In this document: piece after piece, positions 17,388 to 26,148 of the stretch
Numbering within the stretch: the first letter of the stretch is position 1
How the letters are laid out: every line of letters begins with the position of its first letter
NCBI GenBank assembly: GCA_013166775.1
Contig: JABLTJ010000032.1
Coordinates: 1-55,546 of the forward strand
Source of the DNA: Promethearchaeati archaeon
Lineage (GTDB): Archaea > Asgardarchaeota > Heimdallarchaeia > Heimdallarchaeales > Heimdallarchaeaceae
Length of the DNA: 55,546 nucleotides
Reading direction: 5' to 3'
Notes under the pieces: model-generated
Told to the model about the DNA's origin: nothing
Seen by the model: only the letters and a program-made list of their open reading frames with translations
The model's database searches: none
Translations under genes and position numbers: made by a program

Positions 17388-17699
17388 TTATAGATGTTTA
17401 TAGATGTTTGATAGTTCGCGAAGAAAAACGTTTATCTGAGCTTTAGTCCGGACAAAAATAACTACCTTTTCTTCTGGTTTCTTTAATGCAAGTAAAGAGG
17501 ATAAAAGAGCAGCAGTTTTTCCCACTCCAATTTGCGAACTGATTAATGAAGGATTTGATGAAGAAAGGATAGATTGTATTATCTTTTTCTGAGGAGGTTT
17601 CATCTTTTCATAGGGAAATATAATTTTTGCTATCTCCCAACTTTTCTCCATTTCTTTATCAATTTGTAACAAGAGCTTTCCTTCCTTTAATATTATCAT
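17388..17699 (-). CDS. XPD/DinG-like helicase, N-terminal part with Walker A
   Basis: MIILKEGKLL at ATG 17699 starts a 103-residue frame with PPQKKIIQSIL (Q-motif-like) and SSQIGVGKTAALLSSLLAL, an intact Walker A, followed by VVIFVRTKAQINVFLREL (motif Ia) and a premature stop. A longer frame back to 17774 exists but lies inside the upstream Hef-like gene; 17699 leaves a 41-base overlap with it. The stop is caused by the duplicated 10-base unit just before it. Together with 15872-17365 this is one gene. Confidence 0.8.
   Translation of the reverse strand: MIILKEGKLLLQIDKEMEKSWEIAKIIFPYEKMKPPQKKIIQSILSSSNPSLISSQIGVGKTAALLSSLLALKKPEEKVVIFVRTKAQINVFLRELSNIYKHL
17390..17409. repeat. Perfect 10-base tandem duplication causing the helicase frameshift
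   Basis: ATAGATGTTT is present twice back to back on the plus strand. Read on the minus strand it shifts the helicase frame by one base and creates a stop codon. With one copy removed, the sense strand reads SNIYNKILRHWSMLENHFEN without interruption. The unit could expand or contract by slippage. Confidence 0.9.
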
Positions 17700-19428
17700 A
17701 AATCTTCCTTGCTCTTTTCTCAGGAAATATCTCAGAAAGAAAGCCGTATGATATTTCTTCGAATTTTGTAGCATTCCTCTTAGGATATCTTTCGATAATT
17801 GTCTCTGCTTCTTCCTTTGTGCAATTTGCTAAGAACTGTAAATACCTAACTTGTTCATATGTTTGGTCAGTGTAATTCTTCCTCGAATCCATGTCTCTTC
17901 CTTTTGATAATGCTTGAACAACACTCACCATAGCTTTAGTTCGTGTATCCATCTTTGTTCGCATTCTTTTGTTGAAAAGATTTTGTTGATTCAATACTAG
18001 AGTTTTTTGAATGTCAAGATCTGATAGAAGTTTTCCAAACTTCTTTTCCCTATTTCTGAAACTATGAAAAACTCTTTCTTCATTAGATCTATGAGTGAGA
18101 AGTATATAAATTTCTGAATTATCCTTTGTACTCTGAAGATAATCAGAATAGCGAGACGGATTATTAAAAAAGATTAGAGCATCAGCTTCAATTTGTTCTA
18201 TTTTAGTTGAAGCAAGAATATTTATTTTTCCTTCTTTAAAATGAGTTACTAGTGCTTCCTTCTCCTTAGATTGCTTTCTAGGCAGAATCTTGCATTCCAG
18301 TGCATTATCAGCTAGGTATTCAGGAATTCTCTGAACTACTGATTTGTTATTTGAGATTATAACAAATTTTGAGAAATTTCTTTTGCTTTTCAAATCTAGA
18401 ATAAGCTGTAATAATCTTGAATACTTAGGATGATCTGTTGTTTTTGATAATTTCCGAAGCTCATTGAGAAATTCAGTAAAAATAGGTGTTCGAACAAATT
18501 TACTGTGAAGATTGGATATTTTTTCTTCTTCAATTATGTTTTCGTTTTTATCTTTAAGATTCTCCATATATCTTATAGCTGCTTTTAATCCTGAAGCCTC
18601 AACTAACTCCTTCAAAGTCTGGAAATTCATTAACTCAACCGCTTTTCGAAGTAAAACTCTTTGCTGATCTATTTCGTATTTTGATTTAAGATGCATAACA
18701 AAACTTGGAAATTCTTTCCTTACTGTAAGCGGTCTATTAACTCCTTGATCTTTTAGAAAAGTCTGATATTCTCTAATGTATCTATTAACTTCAAAACAAA
18801 AATCATAAAGCTGCTTGTTTATAGGAACAGTAATAGTTTTTTCTTTATTCAAAGGACTCTTAACATCTTGATCTGGATTGCGATATTCAATTTTAGTGGT
18901 CAAAAGATTCTGGCATACTTCTTGTAAATCTTCCTTTAAACCGAAGAAATAAGAAGTAAAACCAACAATTCTAATGAAAATATTATTCTGATGGAAGATT
19001 TCTAGCATCAATGCTAAAGCATGTTTACCTTTAGTAAGATGAGCTTCATCAATAAGTAAAAGGGAGAAATCTGATGGAACTACTAGCTGTCTTAAGAAAT
19101 CGTTTTTTAGCAAATGTGGAGTGATGAACAAGATGTCTGATTCGACATATTTTTCTTTTCTTTTCTTTATAGAATCTGATGAGAAAACGATATTGAGAGA
19201 ATAGTCACTAAATTCATCTTCTGAAAAAACAGTAAGATTAGTTTTCAATGCTTCCTTCTCTATAGAGATAATTGCAATTTTTTGATGCTTCTCAGTTTTA
19301 AGAAAATACTTTGTAAGAAGTGTCTTAAGGATTGAAGTGTCGAACCACTCAGGTAGAATTAAAAGAGTGTTCTCTTTAGTTGCTGTCCCTAGTATTATTT
19401 GGCTATAAGTATCATAGTTCGAACTCAT
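17659..19428 (-). CDS. Hef/FANCM-like SF2 helicase homologue, catalytically degenerate
   Basis: The 589-residue protein follows Hef helicases through much of its length. LLLIDEAHLTKGKHA (residues 123-137) is motif II, TPHLLKNDFLRQ matches the TPQ region, and GFTSYFFG stands where LTASPG is expected. HPKYSRLLQLILDL begins the second RecA domain. The C-terminus (CTKEEAETIIERYPK to KARKIYDN-like end) looks like a helix-hairpin-helix. Two key sites are gone: the Walker A GLGKT reads PEWFDTS, and QRRGRTGR (motif VI) reads LQSTKDN. ATP-driven unwinding is therefore unlikely; a structural or DNA-binding role with the XPD-like partner downstream is inferred. Confidence 0.8.
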   Translation of the reverse strand: MSSNYDTYSQIILGTATKENTLLILPEWFDTSILKTLLTKYFLKTEKHQKIAIISIEKEALKTNLTVFSEDEFSDYSLNIVFSSDSIKKRKEKYVESDILFITPHLLKNDFLRQLVVPSDFSLLLIDEAHLTKGKHALALMLEIFHQNNIFIRIVGFTSYFFGLKEDLQEVCQNLLTTKIEYRNPDQDVKSPLNKEKTITVPINKQLYDFCFEVNRYIREYQTFLKDQGVNRPLTVRKEFPSFVMHLKSKYEIDQQRVLLRKAVELMNFQTLKELVEASGLKAAIRYMENLKDKNENIIEEEKISNLHSKFVRTPIFTEFLNELRKLSKTTDHPKYSRLLQLILDLKSKRNFSKFVIISNNKSVVQRIPEYLADNALECKILPRKQSKEKEALVTHFKEGKINILASTKIEQIEADALIFFNNPSRYSDYLQSTKDNSEIYILLTHRSNEERVFHSFRNREKKFGKLLSDLDIQKTLVLNQQNLFNKRMRTKMDTRTKAMVSVVQALSKGRDMDSRKNYTDQTYEQVRYLQFLANCTKEEAETIIERYPKRNATKFEEISYGFLSEIFPEKRARKIYDNIKGRKALVTN

Positions 19429-19552
19429 TTTATACTCCCAACAAATTGCTGAGAAAATATCTTCTCTTATAGTTTATCCGCTAATTGATTTATAAGCTCG
19501 ATAAAATCACATTATGCTGAAAACATACACCAAAAAAGTAAAGCATATTCTA

Positions 19553-19921
19553 TCAATCTTTCAGAATTTCTTTTAGAAATCTAGTTCTTTCTTCTTCATC
19601 TGTACAAGATAATGATGATCCTCGGACTGCATCAACTTGGAGTTCCAGAGGAGCAGTGTTGATAATCAAAAATTCTATAGGATATAGCAAAATTTCTTTT
19701 AATTTTGTTTTATACGATTCTATCTCTGAGTTCCATTCTTGAATACTAATCTTATTATCATCAAAGTAAATCCCTAAATTCAAATACTTGAAGAAATGAG
19801 CAAAAAGAAAGTCTCCAAATAAATAAGAAAAACTGACATTATCAATTATTTCAAAGAATCTTCTTAAATCAAATAAAACTTTAGATTTCTCCATTTCATT
19901 TACTCTGTGATATGTTTCCAT
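19553..19921 (-). CDS. MntA-like nucleotidyltransferase homologue, catalytic motif lost
   Basis: The order of landmarks fits the MntA/minimal nucleotidyltransferase family: YLFGDFLFAHF for the usual FGS-x-ARG loop, LNLGIYFDD for SDIDLAVYFDE, PIEFLIINTAPLELQ for VDLVxLNxAPxxL, and RGSSLSCTDEEERTRFLKEIL for the family end. The catalytic Asp pair (SDxD) reads LNLG, so AMP transfer is improbable. In type VII toxin-antitoxin modules MntA partners a HepT toxin, and no HepT gene is adjacent. ATG 19921 is preferred over TTG 19924. A TATA-like element (19945-19957) lies about 30 bases upstream. Confidence 0.6.
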   Translation of the reverse strand: METYHRVNEMEKSKVLFDLRRFFEIIDNVSFSYLFGDFLFAHFFKYLNLGIYFDDNKISIQEWNSEIESYKTKLKEILLYPIEFLIINTAPLELQVDAVRGSSLSCTDEEERTRFLKEILKD

Positions 19922-19944
19922 CAATATCGATTATTCCAAAGAAC

Positions 19945-19957
19945 CTTATAAATTTAT
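19945..19957 (-). promoter_or_regulatory. TATA-like element for the MntA-like gene
   Basis: CTTATAAATTTAT lies about 24-36 bases before ATG 19921 as read on the minus strand, inside the divergent gap with the D-aminoacylase gene. The spacing fits a leaderless or short-leader transcript. Confidence 0.4.
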
Positions 19958-20035
19958 AGAAGAAATTTTCCTTATTCTCGAATAAATTTAAGAAGAAGAA
20001 GACGAAAATGGACTCAAATTTGCATAGTGATCTGA

Positions 20036-21664
20036 ATGATTTATGATATTGTTATTAAGAATGGGACAATAGTTGATGGAAGCGGAGAATCAAGATTTAA
20101 ATCAGATTTAGCTATACAAGGAGGAAAAATAGTTAAAATAGAATCTGAAATAGAAGCAAAGGCAGAGAAAATAATAGATGCTAGTGACTTAGTTATATCT
20201 CCTGGTTTTATCAATATTCATTGTCATTCGGAAATGAGTATAGAATTTGAAAATAGATTCCAGTCAGTAATCAGGCAAGGGATAACCACAGAAACTATCG
20301 GTCAATGTGGTTCTTCTTTAGCTCCAATAAGTGAAGAAGGTTTGGATGTTTTTGAGAAGGATTTAGAATCTTGGTTACCTCCTGGTGGAGAAATAGATTT
20401 GAATTGGAGAACATTTGCTGAATATCTAGACAGAATTGAAAAGAAAAGAACAGCAGTGAATATAGTTTCTGTAGTTGGTTTTGGTACAGTTAGAGTTGCT
20501 GGAGGGCCAGGATATGAAGATCGAGAGCCAACAGATCAAGAATATACAAAGATGAAAAAATATGTTCAAGAAGCTATGGAAGCAGGAGCGTTTGGTATGA
20601 GTACTGGTTTAATATATTCACCACAGGTTTTTGCTAAAACTAATGAAATTATCCAACTTGCGGAAGTAGTAGCTAAGTACGAAGGACTATATTTTTCACA
20701 CATGAGAGATGAAAGTTTTGATAGTATAAATGCACTAAACGAGTTTATCGAAATTGTTGAAAAATCAGGTTGTAGAGGAGGACAAATTGCTCATCATAAA
20801 ATAGCTGGTCCGCTATATTGGGGATTAAGCAAAGAAACTCTGAAAATAATCGAGAAAGCGAATAATAGAAATCTAAAGATTACTTGCGATCAATATCCAT
20901 ATAATAGAGGAATGACTGGATTGACTACAGCTCTTCCACCATGGGCCCATGAGGAAGGAATTGAAAAAATAGTGGAGCGACTTAAAGATCCAGAAATAAG
21001 AAAAAAAATGAGAAAAGATTTAGAATCAGCATCAGCCCCTGGATGGGAGAATTATCTGAAACTTCTTGGACCTGATAAGATCTATATCTCACAAGTTAAA
21101 CTTGAAGATTGGAAAGACACAGAAGGAAAAAGTATTGCAGAGATTACTAAATTGAAGAATAAGAGCGATGATGTGGAAACAATCTTTGACATGTTACTTG
21201 AAACAGAATGTGATGTTGCAATAACCATAGAAAGCATGGGTGAGGAAGATATCAAAAGAATCATGACAAGCAAGTATTCAATGGTAGGTACTGATGGATC
21301 CGGTGTAGCTCCAACAGGAATAACATCATATGGGAAACCACATCCAAGATTTTATGGAACTTATCCAAGAATCTTAGGTAAATATGTTAGAGAAGAAGGA
21401 TGGTTATCACTTGAAGAAGCGATAAGGAAAATGAGTGGGTTTCCAGCACAAGTACTTGGCCTGAAAGATCGAGGATTAATAAAAGAAGACTATTGGGCAG
21501 ATATTGTGGTATTTAATCCTGAAACTGTTATTGATAAAGCTACATTTCTTTATCCTCATCAATTTTCTGAAGGTATTATTCATGTAATAGTAAATGGAGA
21601 GATAGTTGTGGAAGATGAAGAGCAAAATGATATGCTTCCGGGAAAAATGTTAAGAAATAGTTAA
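20036..21664 (+). CDS. N-acyl-D-amino-acid deacylase (D-aminoacylase)
   Basis: The whole family signature set is present: ISPGFINIHCHSE (metal HxH), TIGQCGSSLAP with the conserved Cys, GAFGMSTGLIYSP, FSHMRDE, DQYPYNRGMTGL, VGTDGSGVAP, then HPRFYGTYPRILGKYVRE and the C-terminal ADIVVFNPETV. It hydrolyses N-acyl-D-amino acids, or N-terminal D-residues in some relatives, using one or two zinc ions. The length of 542 residues is normal. GTGATC, complementary to the 16S rRNA tail, lies a few bases before ATG 20036. It begins a rightward run through 23265. Confidence 0.9.
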   Translation: MIYDIVIKNGTIVDGSGESRFKSDLAIQGGKIVKIESEIEAKAEKIIDASDLVISPGFINIHCHSEMSIEFENRFQSVIRQGITTETIGQCGSSLAPISEEGLDVFEKDLESWLPPGGEIDLNWRTFAEYLDRIEKKRTAVNIVSVVGFGTVRVAGGPGYEDREPTDQEYTKMKKYVQEAMEAGAFGMSTGLIYSPQVFAKTNEIIQLAEVVAKYEGLYFSHMRDESFDSINALNEFIEIVEKSGCRGGQIAHHKIAGPLYWGLSKETLKIIEKANNRNLKITCDQYPYNRGMTGLTTALPPWAHEEGIEKIVERLKDPEIRKKMRKDLESASAPGWENYLKLLGPDKIYISQVKLEDWKDTEGKSIAEITKLKNKSDDVETIFDMLLETECDVAITIESMGEEDIKRIMTSKYSMVGTDGSGVAPTGITSYGKPHPRFYGTYPRILGKYVREEGWLSLEEAIRKMSGFPAQVLGLKDRGLIKEDYWADIVVFNPETVIDKATFLYPHQFSEGIIHVIVNGEIVVEDEEQNDMLPGKMLRNS

Positions 21665-21686
21665 AAAATTGTCTTCCTTCACATAA

Positions 21687-21696
21687 TTTTTAAAAA
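21687..21696 (+). promoter_or_regulatory. TATA-like element for the anchored beta protein
   Basis: TTTTTAAAAA is centred about 27 bases before ATG 21719, the spacing of a leaderless archaeal promoter. This implies the gene has its own promoter even though it follows the D-aminoacylase gene closely. Confidence 0.45.
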
Positions 21697-21718
21697 CGTT
21701 TCTTCCTTATCTTCCTTA

Positions 21719-22759
21719 ATGAAGAATACTTCAAACTTGTTGACAGTTCTTGGGATTGTTATTATAATTGGAGGTTTTGGTACTTTGTTTTGGTATATCT
21801 CTTGGGATGGTCCTGTTGTTGAATATGGTACAATTGTTCAAACTATAGACTTTCCTTCAGGAGTAGACAATCCCAAAATTGCTTTAGATGCTTTAGGAAT
21901 ATCAGCTAATTTTGAAGTATTAATTGAAGATTTAGAAAGTAATAAATTAGCAGAAATAAGGAATGAAGTATCAGGACCCAAACAACTATCTTCTAACTAT
22001 GAAACAAAGGTAGATCACTGGGTAATAACATCTGATGATCTCGGTAATTATTCAGTAGGTTATGAACGACAACAAGAGACAAAAATCTATCGTTTTAGAC
22101 ATGATATTCAAATCATTGTAGATTATGAAGCAGTGGTATCATTAGATCTGGAAACCAATGTTGGAAATATAATTCTTACATCGGAAGAGAACAATATTGA
22201 TGTATCGATAAAGACATTAGTCACATTAGGTGGAGATATATTAGTTGATATTTTGGGTGCAAATTCAACCATACACACTGGTGAGATTGAAACATTAGAT
22301 GGTGATGTAAAAATATTTCTAGCTGAGAATACAACAGTAATGGGGAATTTAGCTTTAAGTGCATTTAAAGGAGTAGTATCACTGAATTGTTCTGAAGGAA
22401 CCTATCTAGACATTGATGAGTTATTGATCCAGACTAATAACGGAAATTCGAGAGTAAAGTTTGACAATATATTAGTAGCATCAGATCTCAATTTTACTAT
22501 CTCCCTGGTTGTTGGTTCACTAAATATGACCTGGAACCAAGAAACATTTACTAGCGATAATCTATTCTATATTGATGTGAATTCAGGAAACGTAGATGTT
22601 CTACTTGATTTTCATCCAAATATAGGAACCTTATTTGATATTGAGGTTATAAGTGGAAGTGAAGAAGTACCTTCAGATACAACAGGATCTGGTGGAATGG
22701 GAGAAATAAGTTTCTTCATTAAAACTTATTCAGGTAATGTGAATGTAACAAGAATTTAG
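21719..22759 (+). CDS. N-terminally anchored extracellular beta-repeat protein
   Basis: A single helix at residues 8-28 (VLGIVIIIGGFGTLFWYI) is followed by about 315 residues outside the cell. The ectodomain has repeated short beta strands alternating with Gly/Asn turns (VGNIILTSEENNIDVSI, LGGDILVDI, GSLNMTWNQ, SGNVDVLL, SGNVNVT), resembling DUF4097-type beta-solenoids. No catalytic residues are evident. The next gene starts 5 bases downstream, so the pair is probably one transcript, although a functional link to a tRNA-editing enzyme is not obvious. Confidence 0.6.
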   Translation: MKNTSNLLTVLGIVIIIGGFGTLFWYISWDGPVVEYGTIVQTIDFPSGVDNPKIALDALGISANFEVLIEDLESNKLAEIRNEVSGPKQLSSNYETKVDHWVITSDDLGNYSVGYERQQETKIYRFRHDIQIIVDYEAVVSLDLETNVGNIILTSEENNIDVSIKTLVTLGGDILVDILGANSTIHTGEIETLDGDVKIFLAENTTVMGNLALSAFKGVVSLNCSEGTYLDIDELLIQTNNGNSRVKFDNILVASDLNFTISLVVGSLNMTWNQETFTSDNLFYIDVNSGNVDVLLDFHPNIGTLFDIEVISGSEEVPSDTTGSGGMGEISFFIKTYSGNVNVTRI

Positions 22760-22764
22760 TAAGG

Positions 22765-23265
22765 ATGTTTTATAAAATGGATAACCAACTTGTGGAATGG
22801 TTAGAACAGTATCAGATAGAATACAAACTGCATACTCATCCTGCTGTTTTTACAATCGAAGAAGCGAAGAAACACTGTAGTCATATTCCTGGACTTCACT
22901 GTAAGAATTTATTTCTTAAGGATATTAAAAGAAGACAATATTTTCTAATTACAATCCCTGCAGAGAAAAGATTAGATTTTAAGGAGTTTGCAAAAAAAGT
23001 AAATCTGCCATTTGTCAAACTAGCAGATGATAATGAATTGCAGAATCTATTAGGTTTATCTAAGGGAGCAGTATCTCCTCTAGGACTTATTAATGACGTG
23101 AGTAAGAAAGTGGCCTATTACATAGATAAGGAAGTGTTTCAAGCAGATAGAGTTACTTTCCACCCAAACATAAACACGGAAACCTTAGAATTATCTAAAG
23201 AAGCTTATCATCAAATGATAAAATGTACTGGAAATAAATTCATTGTGGATAATTTTGGCTCTTAA
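22765..23265 (+). CDS. YbaK/ProX-type prolyl-tRNA editing protein
   Basis: The family order is clear: HTHPAVFTIEEAKKHC, PGLHCKNLFLKD with the catalytic Lys, YFLITIPAEKRLDFKEF, LGLSKGAVSPLGLIND, and FHPNINTETLELS near the end. These freestanding proteins hydrolyse mischarged aminoacyl-tRNAs, typically Ala-tRNAPro, in the cytoplasm. The 166-residue length is normal. ATG 22765 or ATG 22777 could be the start. The last 26 bases overlap the convergent beta-helix gene. Confidence 0.85.
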   Translation: MFYKMDNQLVEWLEQYQIEYKLHTHPAVFTIEEAKKHCSHIPGLHCKNLFLKDIKRRQYFLITIPAEKRLDFKEFAKKVNLPFVKLADDNELQNLLGLSKGAVSPLGLINDVSKKVAYYIDKEVFQADRVTFHPNINTETLELSKEAYHQMIKCTGNKFIVDNFGS

Positions 23266-24547
23266 GAAAACCTCGCTTGTATTTCAATTTTAAAAAGTAT
23301 ATCAAAACTACAATCAGAGGAAGAATTGCTAATATGGGATCAGTTATAAGATAAGTTTTGTCAATAATAAAATTAATTGGATAAAGATCAACTGATTTTG
23401 CTTTCCCATCAACCAAATATGGAATTTTCTTCAGATCTGACCAATAATTCCCTCTATGGTTCTCTTTATCATAAAAAGTATTATTGATACCCCAATCAGA
23501 AGCTTGCGATTCTATCTCTCCTTTTTCTATTAATCTTATCCCATTATCAATGAATCTATTATAGTAAATGATATTGTTCTCACATTTTGCTGCTATCAAT
23601 AAGCCATACTCTTTGTTATTTGAAATGTTATTATAGTTGATTACACTACTAAAAGTACTCCCTAAGTAGATTCCTCTATATCCACTCTGAACTGAATTAT
23701 TAAAGATGAGAGAATCAGTAACACGTGAGATGTAAATTGAAGAATCCTTAGAATCCTTTACGATATTTGAAGAAATTGTATAATTTATTCCTCCCCAGAT
23801 GGAAATAGTATTTCTATTATTCTCAAAATAATTACCTTGAATTATACTTTTTGAGCATTTTCCTTGAAATAATAATCCTGAAGGAACATATAAATCATCT
23901 ATTCCACTGACTAACTCTAAATACCCACTGTTATTGACTACTCTATTTCTTTCAGTGAAACAATGATATGAGTTTTCGATATGGATTCCAATTCCGTTGT
24001 CATAGACATAATTATTTCTAACAAATGTATAAAGAGAATGTCTCACTAATATACCGTTATCAATAGAATTTTTGACTTCATTCTTTTCAATAACACTAAA
24101 AGAGGTATTGTAGATGCTTATTCCTTCACAAAGATTGTTTCTTATTATAACAGTATCATTCTTACAGTCTCTGATATAAATGGAAAGTCTGGAAGACAAT
24201 AAATTAGGATATCTGAAGATTGAAGGTTTTGATAAAACACAATTCTCTATTATGAAACTTTTCGTAGTATACTTAATCATAATATTGTTTTGATTGGAAT
24301 TTGTTGTATTAATTTCCAATCCAGATATAATAAATGGATCTAATTTGGTTCCACTACCAGGAAAGTTATAATCAGTTAAGTTTTGATCACAAATAATTTC
24401 AATAGGTTCATGAGCTAATAGTTTTAATGATTCTATGTTTTGGATTTTAGCTGAAATCACTGAACTCTTACTTGAAAAGAAAAAAATTGTCAGAAATATC
24501 AATAACACTAACCAGGCAGACTTTCTTTTTTCCATCTTGTAAGACAA
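23240..24547 (-). CDS. Secreted right-handed beta-helix protein (NosD/CASH-like) with C-terminal anchor
   Basis: A signal peptide (WLVLLIFLTIFFFSS) is followed by the entry segment YNFPGSGTKLDPFIISGLEIN, a hallmark of archaeal CASH/NosD proteins. About ten coils follow, with repeated ENN, IRNN and NNISNN turns (residues 100-345). A membrane helix (ILAILPLIVVLIYFL) and a basic end (KLKYKRGF) finish the protein. Such proteins act on the cell surface, in carbohydrate binding or processing or as structural elements; the exact activity is unknown. Several potential N-glycosylation sites are present. Confidence 0.75.
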   Translation of the reverse strand: MSYKMEKRKSAWLVLLIFLTIFFFSSKSSVISAKIQNIESLKLLAHEPIEIICDQNLTDYNFPGSGTKLDPFIISGLEINTTNSNQNNIMIKYTTKSFIIENCVLSKPSIFRYPNLLSSRLSIYIRDCKNDTVIIRNNLCEGISIYNTSFSVIEKNEVKNSIDNGILVRHSLYTFVRNNYVYDNGIGIHIENSYHCFTERNRVVNNSGYLELVSGIDDLYVPSGLLFQGKCSKSIIQGNYFENNRNTISIWGGINYTISSNIVKDSKDSSIYISRVTDSLIFNNSVQSGYRGIYLGSTFSSVINYNNISNNKEYGLLIAAKCENNIIYYNRFIDNGIRLIEKGEIESQASDWGINNTFYDKENHRGNYWSDLKKIPYLVDGKAKSVDLYPINFIIDKTYLITDPILAILPLIVVLIYFLKLKYKRGFLKSQNYPQ

Positions 24548-24600
24548 ATGTTTCTGCGCTCATAAATGTTGTTGATAAAAGTAATAGGGGAGATTCTATT

Positions 24601-25947
24601 CTATTTCTGTTTTCTTATGTTCAAAGATTTTATCATTAATTTAAAGGTAGTTGGAAAATCTTTCACTTCCTTTAAAGAAAGGAAAAGAAAACTCAAGAGA
24701 AACCTTGCCCCTGATACGAAAGCTAAGGCAATAATTAAGGCTGTATTTTCAGAATACCATCTTTGTAGAATTTCAACCATATACCCTCCACTTAAAGTAC
24801 CAATGAAATAAAAGATACCAGTAACTAAACTAAGGAAACCAAAATATAATCCACTTTCTTTAGGTGGTATAATATCTAAAATGTAAGCATTAACTCCAGC
24901 AAAGCTAAAGCTAAAGAAACTAGAAATGAAAAAGTGAACTAGATAAAGATGCCAGATTTTTGTTGCGAAAATATAAAGTAATGGAAATAAAAATAAAATG
25001 AATCTGTTCATGAAAATCATCCTCACTCTCCCTATTTTGTCTGATAATTTACCACCTATTAATATGAAAATAAGTGTTGTCACAGCAAAAATAATTTCAA
25101 GCAGTGCTATTTCTACTGCAGTTGCTCCTAAAATATTAACTTGCTTAATGCTAAACAATGGCCACGAAAAAGTCCAGAAAAGACCAAAGATGGAATAAAG
25201 TATTGCGAATTTTCTGAAAGGTTTATTGCTAAAAACTTCTTTTAAGCTCTCTTTGACATTTCGAGAAGTAAGTTCAATCTTAAGCTCTGGTCGTTGATGA
25301 GGTTCTTTGACTTTTCTGAAAGGTAAAACTGCAATAATCGATATGAAGACCCCCACTGCAACAGGTATGAGAATATATTTTTGATAATCGATATCCCCAA
25401 AGGCAATTGTGAGGATTATTCCAGTGAAAAGTGTAGCCAACATACTCCCAAAAGAACCAAACCAAGCGACTCGACTACTAAATTTTCCTCGAACTTCTTT
25501 GGGGAAAATTTCATTCTGTAGAGCATACCAAGCAGGATTACCCAAACTATTCAATATACTCACACAAGCTACTATCACAATTATGAATTCTGGTGCTTTC
25601 ACCAGATAAAGAAAAGCATAAGGAATTATCCAAGTAATAGTTGAAATGACAATAAAAGGTATTCTTCTTTTAGTAAAATCTGTTAATCTACCAAAGAGAG
25701 GTTCAAGTAATTGTCGAAGAAAATTGTTGACTGCTTGTATCCACGCTAAAATGCTTGCTGAAGCTCCAAGTTTTAAAGAAATAATAGAAACAAAAGGATA
25801 GATTAAACCATTCGAAGTACTAAAAGCGATTGATCGAGAATAGAGAGCAACTTCATCTTTTCTATCGATTGTGATATCCTCATCACCAATAGAAATTTCT
25901 GAAGTAACTAAATCAATTGTATCAATGTGGCGCTCAGGATTGGTCAT
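24601..25947 (-). CDS. MFS transporter
   Basis: About twelve hydrophobic helices lie in 448 residues. Each half has a version of the MFS loop motif: LFGRLTDFTKRRIPF in the first and GGKLSDKIGRVRMIF in the second. The N-terminal 30 residues are acidic and cytoplasmic. FPKEVRGKFSSR resembles a second family loop. The substrate class (sugar, drug, peptide) cannot be read. It starts about 60 bases before a three-gene leftward stretch. Confidence 0.85.
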   Translation of the reverse strand: MTNPERHIDTIDLVTSEISIGDEDITIDRKDEVALYSRSIAFSTSNGLIYPFVSIISLKLGASASILAWIQAVNNFLRQLLEPLFGRLTDFTKRRIPFIVISTITWIIPYAFLYLVKAPEFIIVIVACVSILNSLGNPAWYALQNEIFPKEVRGKFSSRVAWFGSFGSMLATLFTGIILTIAFGDIDYQKYILIPVAVGVFISIIAVLPFRKVKEPHQRPELKIELTSRNVKESLKEVFSNKPFRKFAILYSIFGLFWTFSWPLFSIKQVNILGATAVEIALLEIIFAVTTLIFILIGGKLSDKIGRVRMIFMNRFILFLFPLLYIFATKIWHLYLVHFFISSFFSFSFAGVNAYILDIIPPKESGLYFGFLSLVTGIFYFIGTLSGGYMVEILQRWYSENTALIIALAFVSGARFLLSFLFLSLKEVKDFPTTFKLMIKSLNIRKQK

Positions 25948-26007
25948 AGAATAAGGGAAAAATTGATGAACTTTCTAAAAGATTGTGCTTGTTGCATAAG
26001 AAATAAA

Positions 26008-26145
26008 TTAGTTGTTTCTTCTCATTCTATTTAATCCACATTTTGGGCATTTGTATTTGGTTTGCTTATGGAAACCTCCTTGCCTCTTAATTGGTTTCAT
26101 AGTAACTCTTTTCTTACTAGAATTACGGCAACGTGGACATTCCAT
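26008..26145 (-). CDS. 45-residue zinc-ribbon protein
   Basis: The frame encodes MECPRC at the start and YKCPKCGLNRMR near the end, two CxxC knuckles 26 residues apart, in a very basic 45-residue chain (many Lys and Arg). The size and charge suggest a nucleic-acid- or ribosome-associated zinc ribbon, which is inference. ATG 26145 lies 3 bases after the flavodoxin gene stop, so the two are surely co-transcribed. Confidence 0.6.
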   Translation of the reverse strand: MECPRCRNSSKKRVTMKPIKRQGGFHKQTKYKCPKCGLNRMRRNN

Positions 26146-26148
26146 GAG

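Noticed and set aside
17700..17774. Earlier start of the XPD-like gene at 17774
   Set aside because: It would lie inside the coding end of the Hef-like gene, and its residues do not match helicase N-termini; ATG 17699 is sufficient.
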